Source: a virus
IMG/VR virus record: IMGVR_UViG_3300032770_000019
Coordinates: 1 to 64,000 of that record
Strand: one strand, 5' to 3'
DNA length: 64,000 nucleotides
A program made the translations under genes and the position numbers. Under the pieces are notes generated by a model that saw only the letters and a list, made by a program, of their open reading frames with translations, was not told the DNA's origin and did no database searches. This document shows positions 31,397 to 38,928 of this stretch, in pieces (position 1 is the first letter of the stretch; every line of letters starts with the position of its first letter).

Positions 31397-32218
31397 GTGG
31401 GTAGATATCAGGACACGATCGAGTTCCTCGAAGTCGATCGCATTCACGCCAATCCCGACAACCCGCGCAAGGAAGCCGGCGACGTAACCGACCTAGCTAA
31501 CTCGATCGAAGAGATCGGCATGGTACAACCGGTCTCCGTTCGTGGCGATAGCCGCTTCGGTACCGGTCACTACATTCTCGATTCGGGTCTCCGTCGCTGG
31601 ACGGCAGCGAGACTAGCCGGTACCGCAAAGATACCCGCACGAATCTACATGATGTCTCCCGGTGAGGACCCCGTAGAGCGTACCTTGCTCGTAGGCCTTT
31701 CCGACGTTCACAGCGAAGAGCTTAACCCGATGGAAAAGGCTTTCGCGTTTGCTCGCCTCCGTGACCTGACGGACCCGCCTCGTCCCCAAAACGATATTGG
31801 TCGGCTGTGTGGTGTTACCGGAGCAACGGTGAGCTACTACCTGTCACTACTCGAGCTCTCGGTTAAGACGCAGGAAGCCGTAGCTAACGGCAGAGTTAGC
31901 GTAGAGCTTGCCGTTAAGTCAGTACGCCAGGAGCGAGCACGTAAGCGACGCAAGAAAGGGCATAAGCCGTCCACCGCTGGGTGGGAACCGGACGCGTTTA
32001 ACGAAAAGCACTTCCTGTCACGCAAAGCCAAAGCGCTGTGCGACTCGCGAGGCCATTCGAATAGGCGTCGCCATGGCGGTGCATGTCACGGCTGCTGGGA
32101 GACCACTATCCGCATGGACGAGGCAAAGGTACAGCAGATCGCATGGCGTGAGCAAGGCTACGACCTTCCGTACCAAGACCCGGCAACTAACCTGCTAAGG
32201 AGTGCACTGACGCCATGA
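31397..32218 (+). CDS. ParB-like nuclease domain protein
   Basis: A 273-residue protein after AGAGGTGACC. Residues 10-100 are the ParB/Srx fold (IHANPDNPRKE, then YILDSGLRRWTAARLAG), residues 120-175 a helix-turn-helix (IGRLCGVTGATVSYYLSLLEL), and the end has a CDSRGH...HGGACHGC zinc-like segment. Phage ParB-like proteins may be nucleases or transcription regulators. Confidence 0.8.
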   Translation: MGRYQDTIEFLEVDRIHANPDNPRKEAGDVTDLANSIEEIGMVQPVSVRGDSRFGTGHYILDSGLRRWTAARLAGTAKIPARIYMMSPGEDPVERTLLVGLSDVHSEELNPMEKAFAFARLRDLTDPPRPQNDIGRLCGVTGATVSYYLSLLELSVKTQEAVANGRVSVELAVKSVRQERARKRRKKGHKPSTAGWEPDAFNEKHFLSRKAKALCDSRGHSNRRRHGGACHGCWETTIRMDEAKVQQIAWREQGYDLPYQDPATNLLRSALTP

Positions 32219-32439
32219 CATTCGAATACCCAGCGGAAGTAGTGTTCGAACGCGCAGAAGCTCTCCGAACACTTGACAGGGAGCGCACAGCACTACAAGC
32301 ACACATCGCAGCGGACCACGAAGTGCTAAAGCGTATCTGGGACCTGCACCGTAGTGATAACTTCCTAAGTCCGTACTGTACCGGCTGCGAGCTCGCATGG
32401 CCTTGCCCGACCATTAGAGCGTTCGATGCCGCAATTTGA
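32215..32439 (+). CDS. Small hypothetical protein
   Basis: A 74-residue protein at an ATGA overlap; a helix-rich start (VVFERAEALRTLDRERTAL) and a YCTGCELAWPC four-residue Cys pattern. The pattern (helix then CxxC...WPC) is often seen in actinophage early proteins. No function is known. Confidence 0.6.
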   Translation: MTFEYPAEVVFERAEALRTLDRERTALQAHIAADHEVLKRIWDLHRSDNFLSPYCTGCELAWPCPTIRAFDAAI

Positions 32440-32740
32440 CGAGCGCCATTGCCTTCAATATGCCCTCGTCTTCGGCTTGCAGTATCCGTACGCTCCGGCG
32501 GTATACGGTACCGAAGGTATGTCCGACCACGAAATCCTCCGCTGGCTACAAAGCCACTGCGATAACCTTTCGCCGTCCGCTCAGTACAAGCTTAAGCATA
32601 GCGATCTTAAAGGCGGTTCGCCGATACCTGGCGTCTCTATCGTACGACATAACAAGTGTATAGTCTGCGGTACGGATTCGCCCTGTGCGAAGCGAATCGT
32701 TGAACGTAGCAACTTCTGGAGGAAGGTGTTCGGTCGATGA
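32426..32740 (+). CDS. Hypothetical protein with Cys motif
   Basis: A 104-residue protein overlapping both neighbours. YALVFGLQYPYAPAVYG and HNKCIVCGTDSPC are the notable segments, the second probably a zinc site. No family is recognised. Confidence 0.6.
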   Translation: MPQFDERHCLQYALVFGLQYPYAPAVYGTEGMSDHEILRWLQSHCDNLSPSAQYKLKHSDLKGGSPIPGVSIVRHNKCIVCGTDSPCAKRIVERSNFWRKVFGR

Positions 32741-33012
32741 GAATAGATGAAGAAATCGGCGTAAGTTACCGGCAGATCGACTGGTGGACGCGTCAGGGGT
32801 ATCTTAACGTAACCGGTAACGGCAGTGGGACGATGCGCAACTTCACCAACGTCGAAAAGGAAGTTGCTCGCTTGATGGGCCGCCTTGTTCGTGTCGGCTT
32901 TGCACCGAAGTCAGCCGCCGGTATTGCCCGTGTCGCAGTGGAGGAACATGCAAGTACCCTCGACCTGGGTGACAATATCGAATTGCAGATCGGTGCACCA
33001 GTTACTGTCTGA
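32737..33012 (+). CDS. MerR-like helix-turn-helix protein
   Basis: A 91-residue protein. IGVSYRQIDWWTRQGYL followed by GSGTMRNFTNVEKEVARLM is the MerR-type winged helix seen in many actinophages as a small regulator or excisionase-like protein. No integrase is in sight, so regulation is the better guess. Confidence 0.8.
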   Translation: MRIDEEIGVSYRQIDWWTRQGYLNVTGNGSGTMRNFTNVEKEVARLMGRLVRVGFAPKSAAGIARVAVEEHASTLDLGDNIELQIGAPVTV

Positions 33013-33033
33013 CCGGCTACACAAGTACTGCAG

Positions 33034-33123
33034 CTGTCAGACCGGGAGCGTGTCAATGTGACCAAGTCGGTGACAGGCACCGTCCTGAGCACCTGAGGAA
33101 TTTTAGCCAAACCCGTAGGTGCT
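33034..33123 (+). promoter_or_regulatory. Structured leader before the gene with tandem repeats
   Basis: CTGTCA (33034) pairs with TGACAG (33071), and AGCACCT (33088-33094) pairs with AGGTGCT (33117-33123), which also forms the ribosome site right before the GTG at 33124. The site would be hidden when this stem forms. I see no promoter here. Confidence 0.4.
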
Positions 33124-33789
33124 GTGGTTGGACCCATGATGACCCTGCCCCACCCAAAACTGAAAGGTACTACATTGACAGAGTTCGGCAAGGAATTTCG
33201 CCGTACTACATTGACAGAGTTCGGCAAGGAATTTCGCCAGAGAATGCACGACGAGCAGGACGTTGACCAGCGGGCATTCCGTGATCTCGACATACCGGTG
33301 TTTCGAACGGTACCGTATTCGGTTCCGCTGGGCAGGCGTTACGTATACGATAATCGCACACCGCAGATTAAGATGTCGGACTACAACTACGTGCCGGTGC
33401 TAAAGCAGCTAACGCAAGATAGCATACTCATCGAGTGGGACATTGCATATACGAAGGAAGCCCTAGAGACCTTTATCGAGTACTGCAAAGACCAGCCGCA
33501 AATCGTACACGTTGCACCGTATAAGCTTTACCCGATAAGCACTGCACTTGAAAAGCCGGTATGGGTACATCGTACCTATGAGCCAATGTGGTGGGTCAAT
33601 CGCTACGACCCGTACTGTCAGCTATTCGGTTTCGGCTTTGTCTACCTCCCGCTGGATGCCGTTCACGCTTTCCTCGAAACTAAGCCTGAAAAGGCTGACG
33701 ATGCACGATTCTCGAAATGGTACTGGGAAACGTACAAGACAGCAACACCGATACACTGGAACGTCGAAATCATTCACTTGCATTGGTAG
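33124..33789 (+). CDS. Hypothetical protein with a tandem 12-residue repeat
   Basis: A 221-residue protein. The N-terminus holds two perfect copies of TTLTEFGKEFR with one extra residue. The folded part (about 50-221) has APYKLYPIST, KPVWVHRTYEPMWW and FGFGFVYLPLDA, and a final HWNVEIIHLHW, a pattern I have met in phage proteins of unknown function that look like glycosyltransferase relatives. The call is tentative. GTG at 33124 or the TTG inside the repeat could be used. Confidence 0.6.
   Translation: MVGPMMTLPHPKLKGTTLTEFGKEFRRTTLTEFGKEFRQRMHDEQDVDQRAFRDLDIPVFRTVPYSVPLGRRYVYDNRTPQIKMSDYNYVPVLKQLTQDSILIEWDIAYTKEALETFIEYCKDQPQIVHVAPYKLYPISTALEKPVWVHRTYEPMWWVNRYDPYCQLFGFGFVYLPLDAVHAFLETKPEKADDARFSKWYWETYKTATPIHWNVEIIHLHW
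33167..33238 (+). repeat. Perfect 36-base tandem duplication
   Basis: Two identical units of 36 bases, 33167-33202 and 33203-33238, each containing ACATTGACAGAG and AAGGAATTTCG. They are in frame and look recent, as there is no difference between them. Confidence 0.9.
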
Positions 33790-33798
33790 GAGCAGCTA

Positions 33799-34002
33799 AT
33801 GTCGCCGGAGATGGAAAGCATCAGCAGAGTACGCTCGCTGGTTAGCTGGCTGCGGAAGACCGGAAAGCAACCGACCAGCTACCCGAAGCTTAGTGCGATG
33901 ACCGAGACCGAAGTACGCGAAGCGAAGTACTTCGCCAGCGGAATCTATCCGATGCCTGTCCGCTGGACGCGTAGGCTTTTTGAGCTTGCAAGGCAGGACT
34001 AA
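33799..34002 (+). CDS. Small basic protein
   Basis: A 67-residue protein with TAGGAGC upstream. VRSLVSWLRKTGKQPTSY and VREAKYFASGIYPMPVRWT are the main segments; the whole looks helical and could bind DNA. No family is recognised. Confidence 0.6.
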   Translation: MSPEMESISRVRSLVSWLRKTGKQPTSYPKLSAMTETEVREAKYFASGIYPMPVRWTRRLFELARQD

Positions 34003-34014
34003 TTCTGCTAAACT
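33986..34014 (+). promoter_or_regulatory. Probable early promoter
   Basis: TTGCAA, a 17-base spacer and TAAACT, then GAGAGGTGACC and an ATG at 34034. The -35 is off consensus, but the layout is the same as in the other operons. Confidence 0.55.
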
Positions 34015-34033
34015 CAAAGGGAGAGGTGACCCG

Positions 34034-34390
34034 ATGGGAAAACGGTTTAGCGGTACGAAATCAGGTGGTTCACGAACTAGTATCGGCGTTGCGGTAACGC
34101 TTGATTACGCTGAAACGCGAGACATGCGTGAACGCCTACTGCACAAGCGAGGAGCCGGTATTGCGCCCGGACATCAGCCAAACGGCTTCCCGCACTTCAG
34201 TAGCTCAAAGCACCACCGTTGCCTATGCCTCAATAGATGCTGTCTCGGACCGGCCGGCTGCATCTGCCCCGACTGTCCGTGTACTGTGCAAACGGTAGAA
34301 ACGTGCTTCGCGTGCGGTGACCCAGCGACGAATCGCGTACAAGGCGAATGGCTATGTAGCCCCTGCAAGAAGGAGTTCGAAAGTGAATAG
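34034..34390 (+). CDS. Cys-rich zinc protein
   Basis: A 118-residue protein with ten cysteines. CLCLNRCCLGPAGCICPDC followed by CFACGDPATNR and CSPC are probably two or more zinc sites; the N-terminus is basic and Gly-rich. It follows its own promoter and AGAGGTGACC. No family is recognised. Confidence 0.65.
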   Translation: MGKRFSGTKSGGSRTSIGVAVTLDYAETRDMRERLLHKRGAGIAPGHQPNGFPHFSSSKHHRCLCLNRCCLGPAGCICPDCPCTVQTVETCFACGDPATNRVQGEWLCSPCKKEFESE

Positions 34391-34532
34391 TAAAAATATC
34401 CCGATACTAATTCTTCCGAAGATTTCGGACGATCTAAATGCCGAACTCCCGGAAGCCGTCGCTGAGCTAATTCTACCTAACCGGGAGGTAAAAAATGAGA
34501 CACGTAAGACCGCCTTCGGGTCGGCAATCTGA
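34383..34532 (+). CDS. Small hypothetical protein
   Basis: A 49-residue protein from a GTG overlapping the upstream stop; ends at the overlap TGATG with the next gene. Hydrophobic start (IPILILPKI), acidic middle. Supported by coupling only. A second frame with an ideal ribosome site (34495) lies inside it. Confidence 0.5.
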   Translation: MNSKNIPILILPKISDDLNAELPEAVAELILPNREVKNETRKTAFGSAI

Positions 34533-35398
34533 TGACAACGCCACCGAGAGTAACAAAACCGAAGCCACCTGTAAAGTCGCCTTCCGAAGCGGCACCGGAG
34601 AATGGTGCCAGTGCTGGTACTACTGCACCCGATACCACGTCCAGCTCAGCGGCCCCGTGGAGTCCGGTCAGTAAGGTCGCACACTTCCAAGGCCTCTCGC
34701 TGGCCTTGTTCGGTCCACCGGGGGTCGGTAAAACGACACTCCTGGCTACTGCACCGGACCTGCTTCTCGTTAACTTCGATCCGGACCTTACCTCGCTGCA
34801 AGATCGCGATGACGTAATGACGTGGCCCGGTGAAAAGCAAGGCGGTGTCGTAAAGAGCTGGCAGCAGATCAGTGCGTTTAGTGCGCAAATGCTACGCAGA
34901 AAGCATCCGTTCAAGACGGTAGCGTTCGACACGATTAACGGTATGTACGACCTGGCATACCAGAACGTAACGGAAAGAGGCAGTCCGAACCGCGATGGTA
35001 GGCAGATTTTCGGAGAGGCTAACGACCTGGTTCTCGGCATTGTCAAGGACTGGTGCATGGCAGCACGCGAGACCGGTATCAACGTTGTCTTCTCAGCGCA
35101 CAGCGAAGAAAAGCAGGACGGAGAAAACGGTCCCCTTGTGCTTCGCATGTCTATCACGCCAGGTGTCGTCAAAGGCACTTACCAGCGGGTCAGCAATGTC
35201 GGCTGTCTGCTGGAGCTCCCGGGAGTCGGACGGCACCGTAAGCTGTACCTTCATAACACCGCAAAAATCGTCGCAAAGGTGCATCAGCCGAAATCCGGAC
35301 CGCAACTCCCGCTGGAAATCGTCGATCCCGACCTCGGCAAGATGATCGACCACATTAAAGGCGTCAAGCCATACCCGAAGCCGGAGGTAAAGAAGTGA
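34532..35398 (+). CDS. Sak4-like RecA-fold ATPase
   Basis: A 288-residue protein. After a low-complexity Pro/Ala/Ser N-terminus (about 45 residues) comes the ATPase: Walker A GPPGVGKTTLL, LLLVNFDPDL, VAFDTINGM (Walker B-like) and VVFSAHSEEK. It belongs with phage AAA_24/Sak4 single-strand annealing ATPases used in recombination, here beside nucleases and the SSB-like DUF669 gene. Confidence 0.82.
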   Translation: MTTPPRVTKPKPPVKSPSEAAPENGASAGTTAPDTTSSSAAPWSPVSKVAHFQGLSLALFGPPGVGKTTLLATAPDLLLVNFDPDLTSLQDRDDVMTWPGEKQGGVVKSWQQISAFSAQMLRRKHPFKTVAFDTINGMYDLAYQNVTERGSPNRDGRQIFGEANDLVLGIVKDWCMAARETGINVVFSAHSEEKQDGENGPLVLRMSITPGVVKGTYQRVSNVGCLLELPGVGRHRKLYLHNTAKIVAKVHQPKSGPQLPLEIVDPDLGKMIDHIKGVKPYPKPEVKK

Positions 35399-35607
35399 TT
35401 CTTAAGCTACTTCAACGCATTTCGCCACGCCCCTGTCAGCTCTGCGGACGGAAGTACGGCGTACGCCGTAACTACATAAGGCTATGGAACGGTACGCGCT
35501 TTACTCTTTGCATCTCCTGCGTATACCGCACCGGCCTTGCTACCGTCATTGACGAAGTCAGTAGAAACATCGTCGCACGCTATCAGGACGCAGAATGCCC
35601 TTCCTAA
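35395..35607 (+). CDS. Small zinc-finger-like protein
   Basis: A 70-residue protein from a GTGA overlap. CQLCGRKYGVR and CISC are the zinc pairs; the rest is basic. It may be a nucleic-acid binding partner of the recombination proteins around it. Confidence 0.65.
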   Translation: MILKLLQRISPRPCQLCGRKYGVRRNYIRLWNGTRFTLCISCVYRTGLATVIDEVSRNIVARYQDAECPS

Positions 35608-36155
35608 TTGCAGCTATAGCCATACTCGTAATCGTAGCTGTCGTTCTCTACGTTCGTAAGCGTCCGGAGCCGTTTACGGGTATCAATCCCGCAATGCTGG
35701 AGGAGAAGAACGCAGAGATAACTGAGCTGCGACAGCAGCTAGAACAAGCTAATCTTCGGACGTTTCGTATACAAGACGAAGCCGCACTCGCGCTGAAAGA
35801 AGAACGTCACCGCCTACAACTGGAATGGGCGGAGACAAAGCGAGCCGATCGAAAGGCGAGTAATGAACGCTCACGGTCCGCACTGGTTGCGAAAATTGCG
35901 GAACATATGGCACCTTTCCTCCCCGGCTTCGCGTTCAATCCGAAAGACGCTAGACATATCGGAGAGCTCATTGACTTCATCGTATACGATGGCTTGGAAG
36001 ATGGCGAAATACGCGAGGTGGTATTTCTAGAGGTAAAGACACGACGCACCGGTCGAGTATCGAACCCTCGCGAAAGGCTTCTTAAAGAAGCTATCGATGC
36101 TGGAAGGGTTAGTTACCGGGTGTTCGTACCCGAAGTAATACGTAAGCAGTCTTGA
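35595..36155 (+). CDS. Membrane-anchored nuclease related to Holliday resolvases
   Basis: A 186-residue protein. Residues 4-21 are a hydrophobic anchor (LIAAIAILVIVAVVLYV), then a coiled coil (about 35-85), then the Endonuc_Holl-like domain: FLPGFAFNPKDARHIGE, LIDFIVYDGLEDG and VVFLEVKTRRTG with the catalytic ExK. Relatives (COG4741) are membrane-anchored. It may degrade or process DNA at the membrane. Confidence 0.8.
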   Translation: MPFLIAAIAILVIVAVVLYVRKRPEPFTGINPAMLEEKNAEITELRQQLEQANLRTFRIQDEAALALKEERHRLQLEWAETKRADRKASNERSRSALVAKIAEHMAPFLPGFAFNPKDARHIGELIDFIVYDGLEDGEIREVVFLEVKTRRTGRVSNPRERLLKEAIDAGRVSYRVFVPEVIRKQS

Positions 36156-36181
36156 CACATTCGTAGTGGCTGATATATGCT
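36152..36181 (+). promoter_or_regulatory. Promoter of the SSB/7-deazaguanine/polymerase operon
   Basis: TTGACA, an 18-base spacer and TATGCT; TATAT repeats overlap the -10. GACCC...GGGTC forms a short hairpin in the leader, and AAAGGAGG precedes the ATG at 36231. Confidence 0.75.
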
Positions 36182-36230
36182 ATAGGTACGGGCAAATGAC
36201 CCGCCCGACAAGGGTCAAAGGAGGATCCCC

Positions 36231-36662
36231 ATGCCGGTTACCGTTGACCTCACTGGCGTTACCGCCGGTGGACCGGAACCGTGGGAAGCCGGAAACTACC
36301 CGGCTATCATCACGAAGGCGGAAATCAAGCCGTCAAGGAGCTCAGGAGAGGACGCGCTTTACCTCGACCTGGCAATGACCAAGGAAAGCGAGGACGGAGA
36401 GGACCCCGAAGAGCGTACGCTCCGCTGGAATACGTCCATGCAGACTAAGCAGCTCGGGCGTTTCAAGCAGCTGCTTATCCGACTCGGATTCGAGTTCCCG
36501 GAGGAAGGAGCATTCGAGTTCGACGAGCAAGACCTGGTCGGTCAGGAGTGCGTGGCTAGGCTTACGCTAGAGCCGCACTATCGCGACCCGGAGCGTATGA
36601 CGAACAAGGTAGCCGAAATTCTCGGCACCGACACCGATGGACAAGGAGACTGGGGCGGATGA
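36231..36662 (+). CDS. DUF669-like single-stranded DNA binding protein
   Basis: A 143-residue protein. EAGNYPAIITKAEIKP, SGEDALYLDLAMTKES and RTLRWNTSMQTK are the DUF669 pattern, an OB-fold family of phage ssDNA-binding proteins. The C-terminus (GTDTDGQGDWGG) is acidic and Gly-rich as in SSB tails. It leads the operon with the polymerase, consistent with replication. Confidence 0.75.
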   Translation: MPVTVDLTGVTAGGPEPWEAGNYPAIITKAEIKPSRSSGEDALYLDLAMTKESEDGEDPEERTLRWNTSMQTKQLGRFKQLLIRLGFEFPEEGAFEFDEQDLVGQECVARLTLEPHYRDPERMTNKVAEILGTDTDGQGDWGG

Positions 36663-36745
36663 ACAGCGGTAGTAGCGGCAGTAACGTGGACGCGATGTAC
36701 ACGGGCAACACGAATCCGTTCCTGGTGCGCGTGAAGGTTAGCTAA
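36659..36745 (+). CDS. 28-residue peptide
   Basis: MNSGSSGSNVDAMYTGN and a basic end, at an ATGA overlap. The stop codon lies in an 18-base perfect palindrome (GAAGGTTAG/CTAACCTTC). It may be a leader peptide for the structured element that follows. Confidence 0.45.
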   Translation: MNSGSSGSNVDAMYTGNTNPFLVRVKVS

Positions 36746-36750
36746 CCTTC
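36733..36750. promoter_or_regulatory. Perfect 18-base palindrome
   Basis: GAAGGTTAGCTAACCTTC is its own reverse complement. It overlaps the stop of the small peptide gene and abuts the conserved leader hairpin C. It could be an operator or part of the RNA fold. Confidence 0.55.
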
Positions 36751-36815
36751 CTTGAACGTCCGGCTCAAACGGACCTTCCTGAGACATGCCCGTCTGAGCC
36801 GGACCTTGAGGGGAG
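36746..36815 (+). ncRNA. Conserved leader hairpin, copy C
   Basis: The flank TTGAACGTCC begins a stem of 14 out of 15 pairs (36758-36772 with 36790-36804), then CCTTGAGGGGAGAG leads to the TTG at 36823. Unlike A and B, its loop contains GACATGCCCGTC, the core also found in the elements at 11937 and 44416, and so links the two families. Confidence 0.6.
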
Positions 36816-36822
36816 AGTTACG

Positions 36823-37215
36823 TTGCTAACACGTTTTGTTATCGGAGTAGATCCCGGTGGAGTATACACCGGTATAGCAGTATACAACGTAGAAGATCGA
36901 AGGTTCATTATCCACGGAGAATATGTCGAGCCGGACTCGGTGTGGAGTATCATTTGTCGATATCCGCGTTCGCAAACGCGGGTACTCGTAGAGGACTTTC
37001 GCGGATCGGGAAGGCTTACTAAATATCGTAAGCGCACCATAGCAGTTCTCGGTTTTATCTACTGGAGCTGTAAGTACAACGGAATAGCAGTTGCGATGGT
37101 TATGCCGGATGCTCGATTGTCGAACGTTAGCAACGTACCGGCTGACATTCGAGGTAAGGACGAAATTGCGGCAGCAGCTCACGTACTTAGTTACCTAGAG
37201 AGGAACAATGTATAG
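36823..37215 (+). CDS. RuvC-like Holliday junction resolvase
   Basis: A 130-residue protein. VIGVDPGGVYTGIAVY carries the first Asp, VLVEDFRGSG the Glu, and GKDEIAAAAHVLSYL the last acidic residues of the RuvC/RNase H fold. Phage members resolve branched DNA before packaging. The start is TTG with GGGGAGAG upstream. Confidence 0.8.
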   Translation: MLTRFVIGVDPGGVYTGIAVYNVEDRRFIIHGEYVEPDSVWSIICRYPRSQTRVLVEDFRGSGRLTKYRKRTIAVLGFIYWSCKYNGIAVAMVMPDARLSNVSNVPADIRGKDEIAAAAHVLSYLERNNV

Positions 37216-37627
37216 CATCAGCAAGGAGTTTGCGTTTAGCGCGGCTCATCGCTTGGATAAGCTACCAGCGGATCATCCGTGTTCACGCATTCACGGACAT
37301 AACTACGTCGTAACGGTAGTGCTAGCCCAAGCACGTGTAATGCCGCTGGAAGGTTGGATTCGTGACTTCGGTGACCTTGACAAGTTCAAGGACCATATCG
37401 ATACGTACTTCGACCACCGCTGGCTAGGACACGGTACGCTACTCGACGGAGATCCGGTTACTTCCGGAGATGGAACGTACACTACGCCAGCGATAGGCTT
37501 CAATCCGACAGCCGAGAACCTGGCCAAGCACTTCTATGACATAGCAAGAGATACCTATCCGGAAACGTGGAAGGTAGGCGTAAGCGAAACGCCTAAGACG
37601 ATTGCGTGGTATAGCAATGGCGCGTGA
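37208..37627 (+). CDS. queD: QueD, 6-carboxytetrahydropterin synthase
   Basis: A 139-residue enzyme. FSAAHRLDK (zinc His), CSRIHGHNY (catalytic Cys and two zinc His), then IRDFGDLDKFKDHID and PTAENLAKHFY are the QueD/PTPS motifs. It converts dihydroneopterin triphosphate to CPH4 in the preQ0 pathway. It overlaps both neighbours. Confidence 0.93.
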   Translation: MYSISKEFAFSAAHRLDKLPADHPCSRIHGHNYVVTVVLAQARVMPLEGWIRDFGDLDKFKDHIDTYFDHRWLGHGTLLDGDPVTSGDGTYTTPAIGFNPTAENLAKHFYDIARDTYPETWKVGVSETPKTIAWYSNGA

Positions 37628-38378
37628 CTGGCTACTAGTTAGTGAGACGTTCTATACCCTACAAGGCGAAGGTCCGTCCAGCGGTACGCCTGCGTTCTTC
37701 GTTCGGCTAGGGTCGTGCGATCTATCGTGTAAGTGGTGCGATACTCCGTACACGTGGGCATTCGGCGACAAGGCCGAGCTGCACGAAAGCGGTAAGCGTT
37801 ACACGCCACTTGAAGAGCTCGGTCGGGTACAGATCCTCGATGCTGTTAGCGAGATTCGTACACGTAAGCCTCCGCTGGTCGTTATTACCGGTGGCGAGCC
37901 GTTGCTGCAACTCGAATCGGTTGCGGTACTCGTCAGCGCGTGTAACGAAGAACCGAACGGTCCGCGCTTCGAAATCGAGACGGCAGGTACGCACGCACCG
38001 TACGAGCTCGGAGTATTCGAAAACGTAAGCTTCAACGTATCGCCTAAGCTACGTTCCAGCGGTAACTCGGTCGAAAAGGCCTATAAGCCGGACGTGCTTG
38101 AAGCCTACTGCGGCCTTAAGAATCGAGTCCGCTGGAAGTTCGTACCTGAAACGCGTTTCGGTAGCTCCGCCGAGCTCGTTAGGGATATAGGCGAAATCGA
38201 AACTATCGTAGAAACGCACCGCATCGCACCTGGGGACGTATGGCTAATGCCGTGCGCCACGACCATCGAAGAGCTTGATCGAGGGCTGAAACTCCTTGCA
38301 CCTGTAGTACTGGCACGCCACTGGAATCTCACCGATCGTACACATATCCGTATTTGGGGTAACTCGCGTGGACACTGA
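37617..38378 (+). CDS. queE: QueE, 7-carboxy-7-deazaguanine synthase
   Basis: A 253-residue radical SAM enzyme. FYTLQGEGPSSGTPAFFVRL leads to CDLSCKWCDTPY, the radical SAM CxxxCxxC, then VITGGEPLLQ and FEIETAGTH. It converts CPH4 to CDG. The ATG at 37617 overlaps queD by 11 bases. Confidence 0.93.
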   Translation: MARDWLLVSETFYTLQGEGPSSGTPAFFVRLGSCDLSCKWCDTPYTWAFGDKAELHESGKRYTPLEELGRVQILDAVSEIRTRKPPLVVITGGEPLLQLESVAVLVSACNEEPNGPRFEIETAGTHAPYELGVFENVSFNVSPKLRSSGNSVEKAYKPDVLEAYCGLKNRVRWKFVPETRFGSSAELVRDIGEIETIVETHRIAPGDVWLMPCATTIEELDRGLKLLAPVVLARHWNLTDRTHIRIWGNSRGH

Positions 38379-38928
38379 TAAGCTAGAAAAGGCCGTACAG
38401 TCCATTCTAAAAGAGCTCGGTTACAAGCCCGATGAGCACATGAAACGGACGCCTGCTCGCGTAGCTGAATGGCTGATGGACTTCGAAGCAGTCGATCTAA
38501 ATGGCGCCGGTCGCATACTCGAAGTGGTATTTCCCGAGAACGTCCCCGGCTCGCTAGTTATCGTTGGACCGGTAGAGTATCGCTCACTATGTGCGCACCA
38601 TCTCTTGCCGGTAAACGGTAAAGCGTGGGTTGGTTACCTTCCGGACGACGGTATCTGCGGCCTATCCAAGCTGGCGCGCTTGGTCGAATACTTCGCGACA
38701 AGGCTTACCGTTCAGGAACGCGTAACGAATCAGATCGCCGATGCGATTGAAGAGTTCCTTAAGCCGAAAGGTTGCATGGTCGTTGTTAGTGCTACGCATA
38801 TGTGCATGAGCTTCCGAGGAGTTCGTGACGGAGATGCGTCCACCGTTACCAGCGCAGTACGTGGCGTTCACGAGACAAGTGACAACGCACGAAGCGAATT
38901 TCTTTCGCTAATGAAAGGATACCGATGA
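38368..38928 (+). CDS. folE: FolE, GTP cyclohydrolase I
   Basis: A 186-residue enzyme. RTPARVAEWL, then CAHHLLPV and SATHMCMSFRG with the zinc Cys/His residues, and GLSKLARLVEYFA identify type IA GTP cyclohydrolase I. It makes dihydroneopterin triphosphate from GTP, the first step of 7-deazaguanine synthesis. GTG start. Confidence 0.93.
   Translation: MDTDKLEKAVQSILKELGYKPDEHMKRTPARVAEWLMDFEAVDLNGAGRILEVVFPENVPGSLVIVGPVEYRSLCAHHLLPVNGKAWVGYLPDDGICGLSKLARLVEYFATRLTVQERVTNQIADAIEEFLKPKGCMVVVSATHMCMSFRGVRDGDASTVTSAVRGVHETSDNARSEFLSLMKGYR

Noticed and set aside
33081-33094. GTCCTGAGCACCT shared with 48722-48735
   Set aside because: A 13-base match is expected many times by chance in 64 kb, and the surrounding folds differ.
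34477-35178. Minus-strand frame of 233 residues opposite the Sak4-like ATPase
   Set aside because: Shadow of a well supported gene; composition is Ser/Leu/Arg-rich without a fold.
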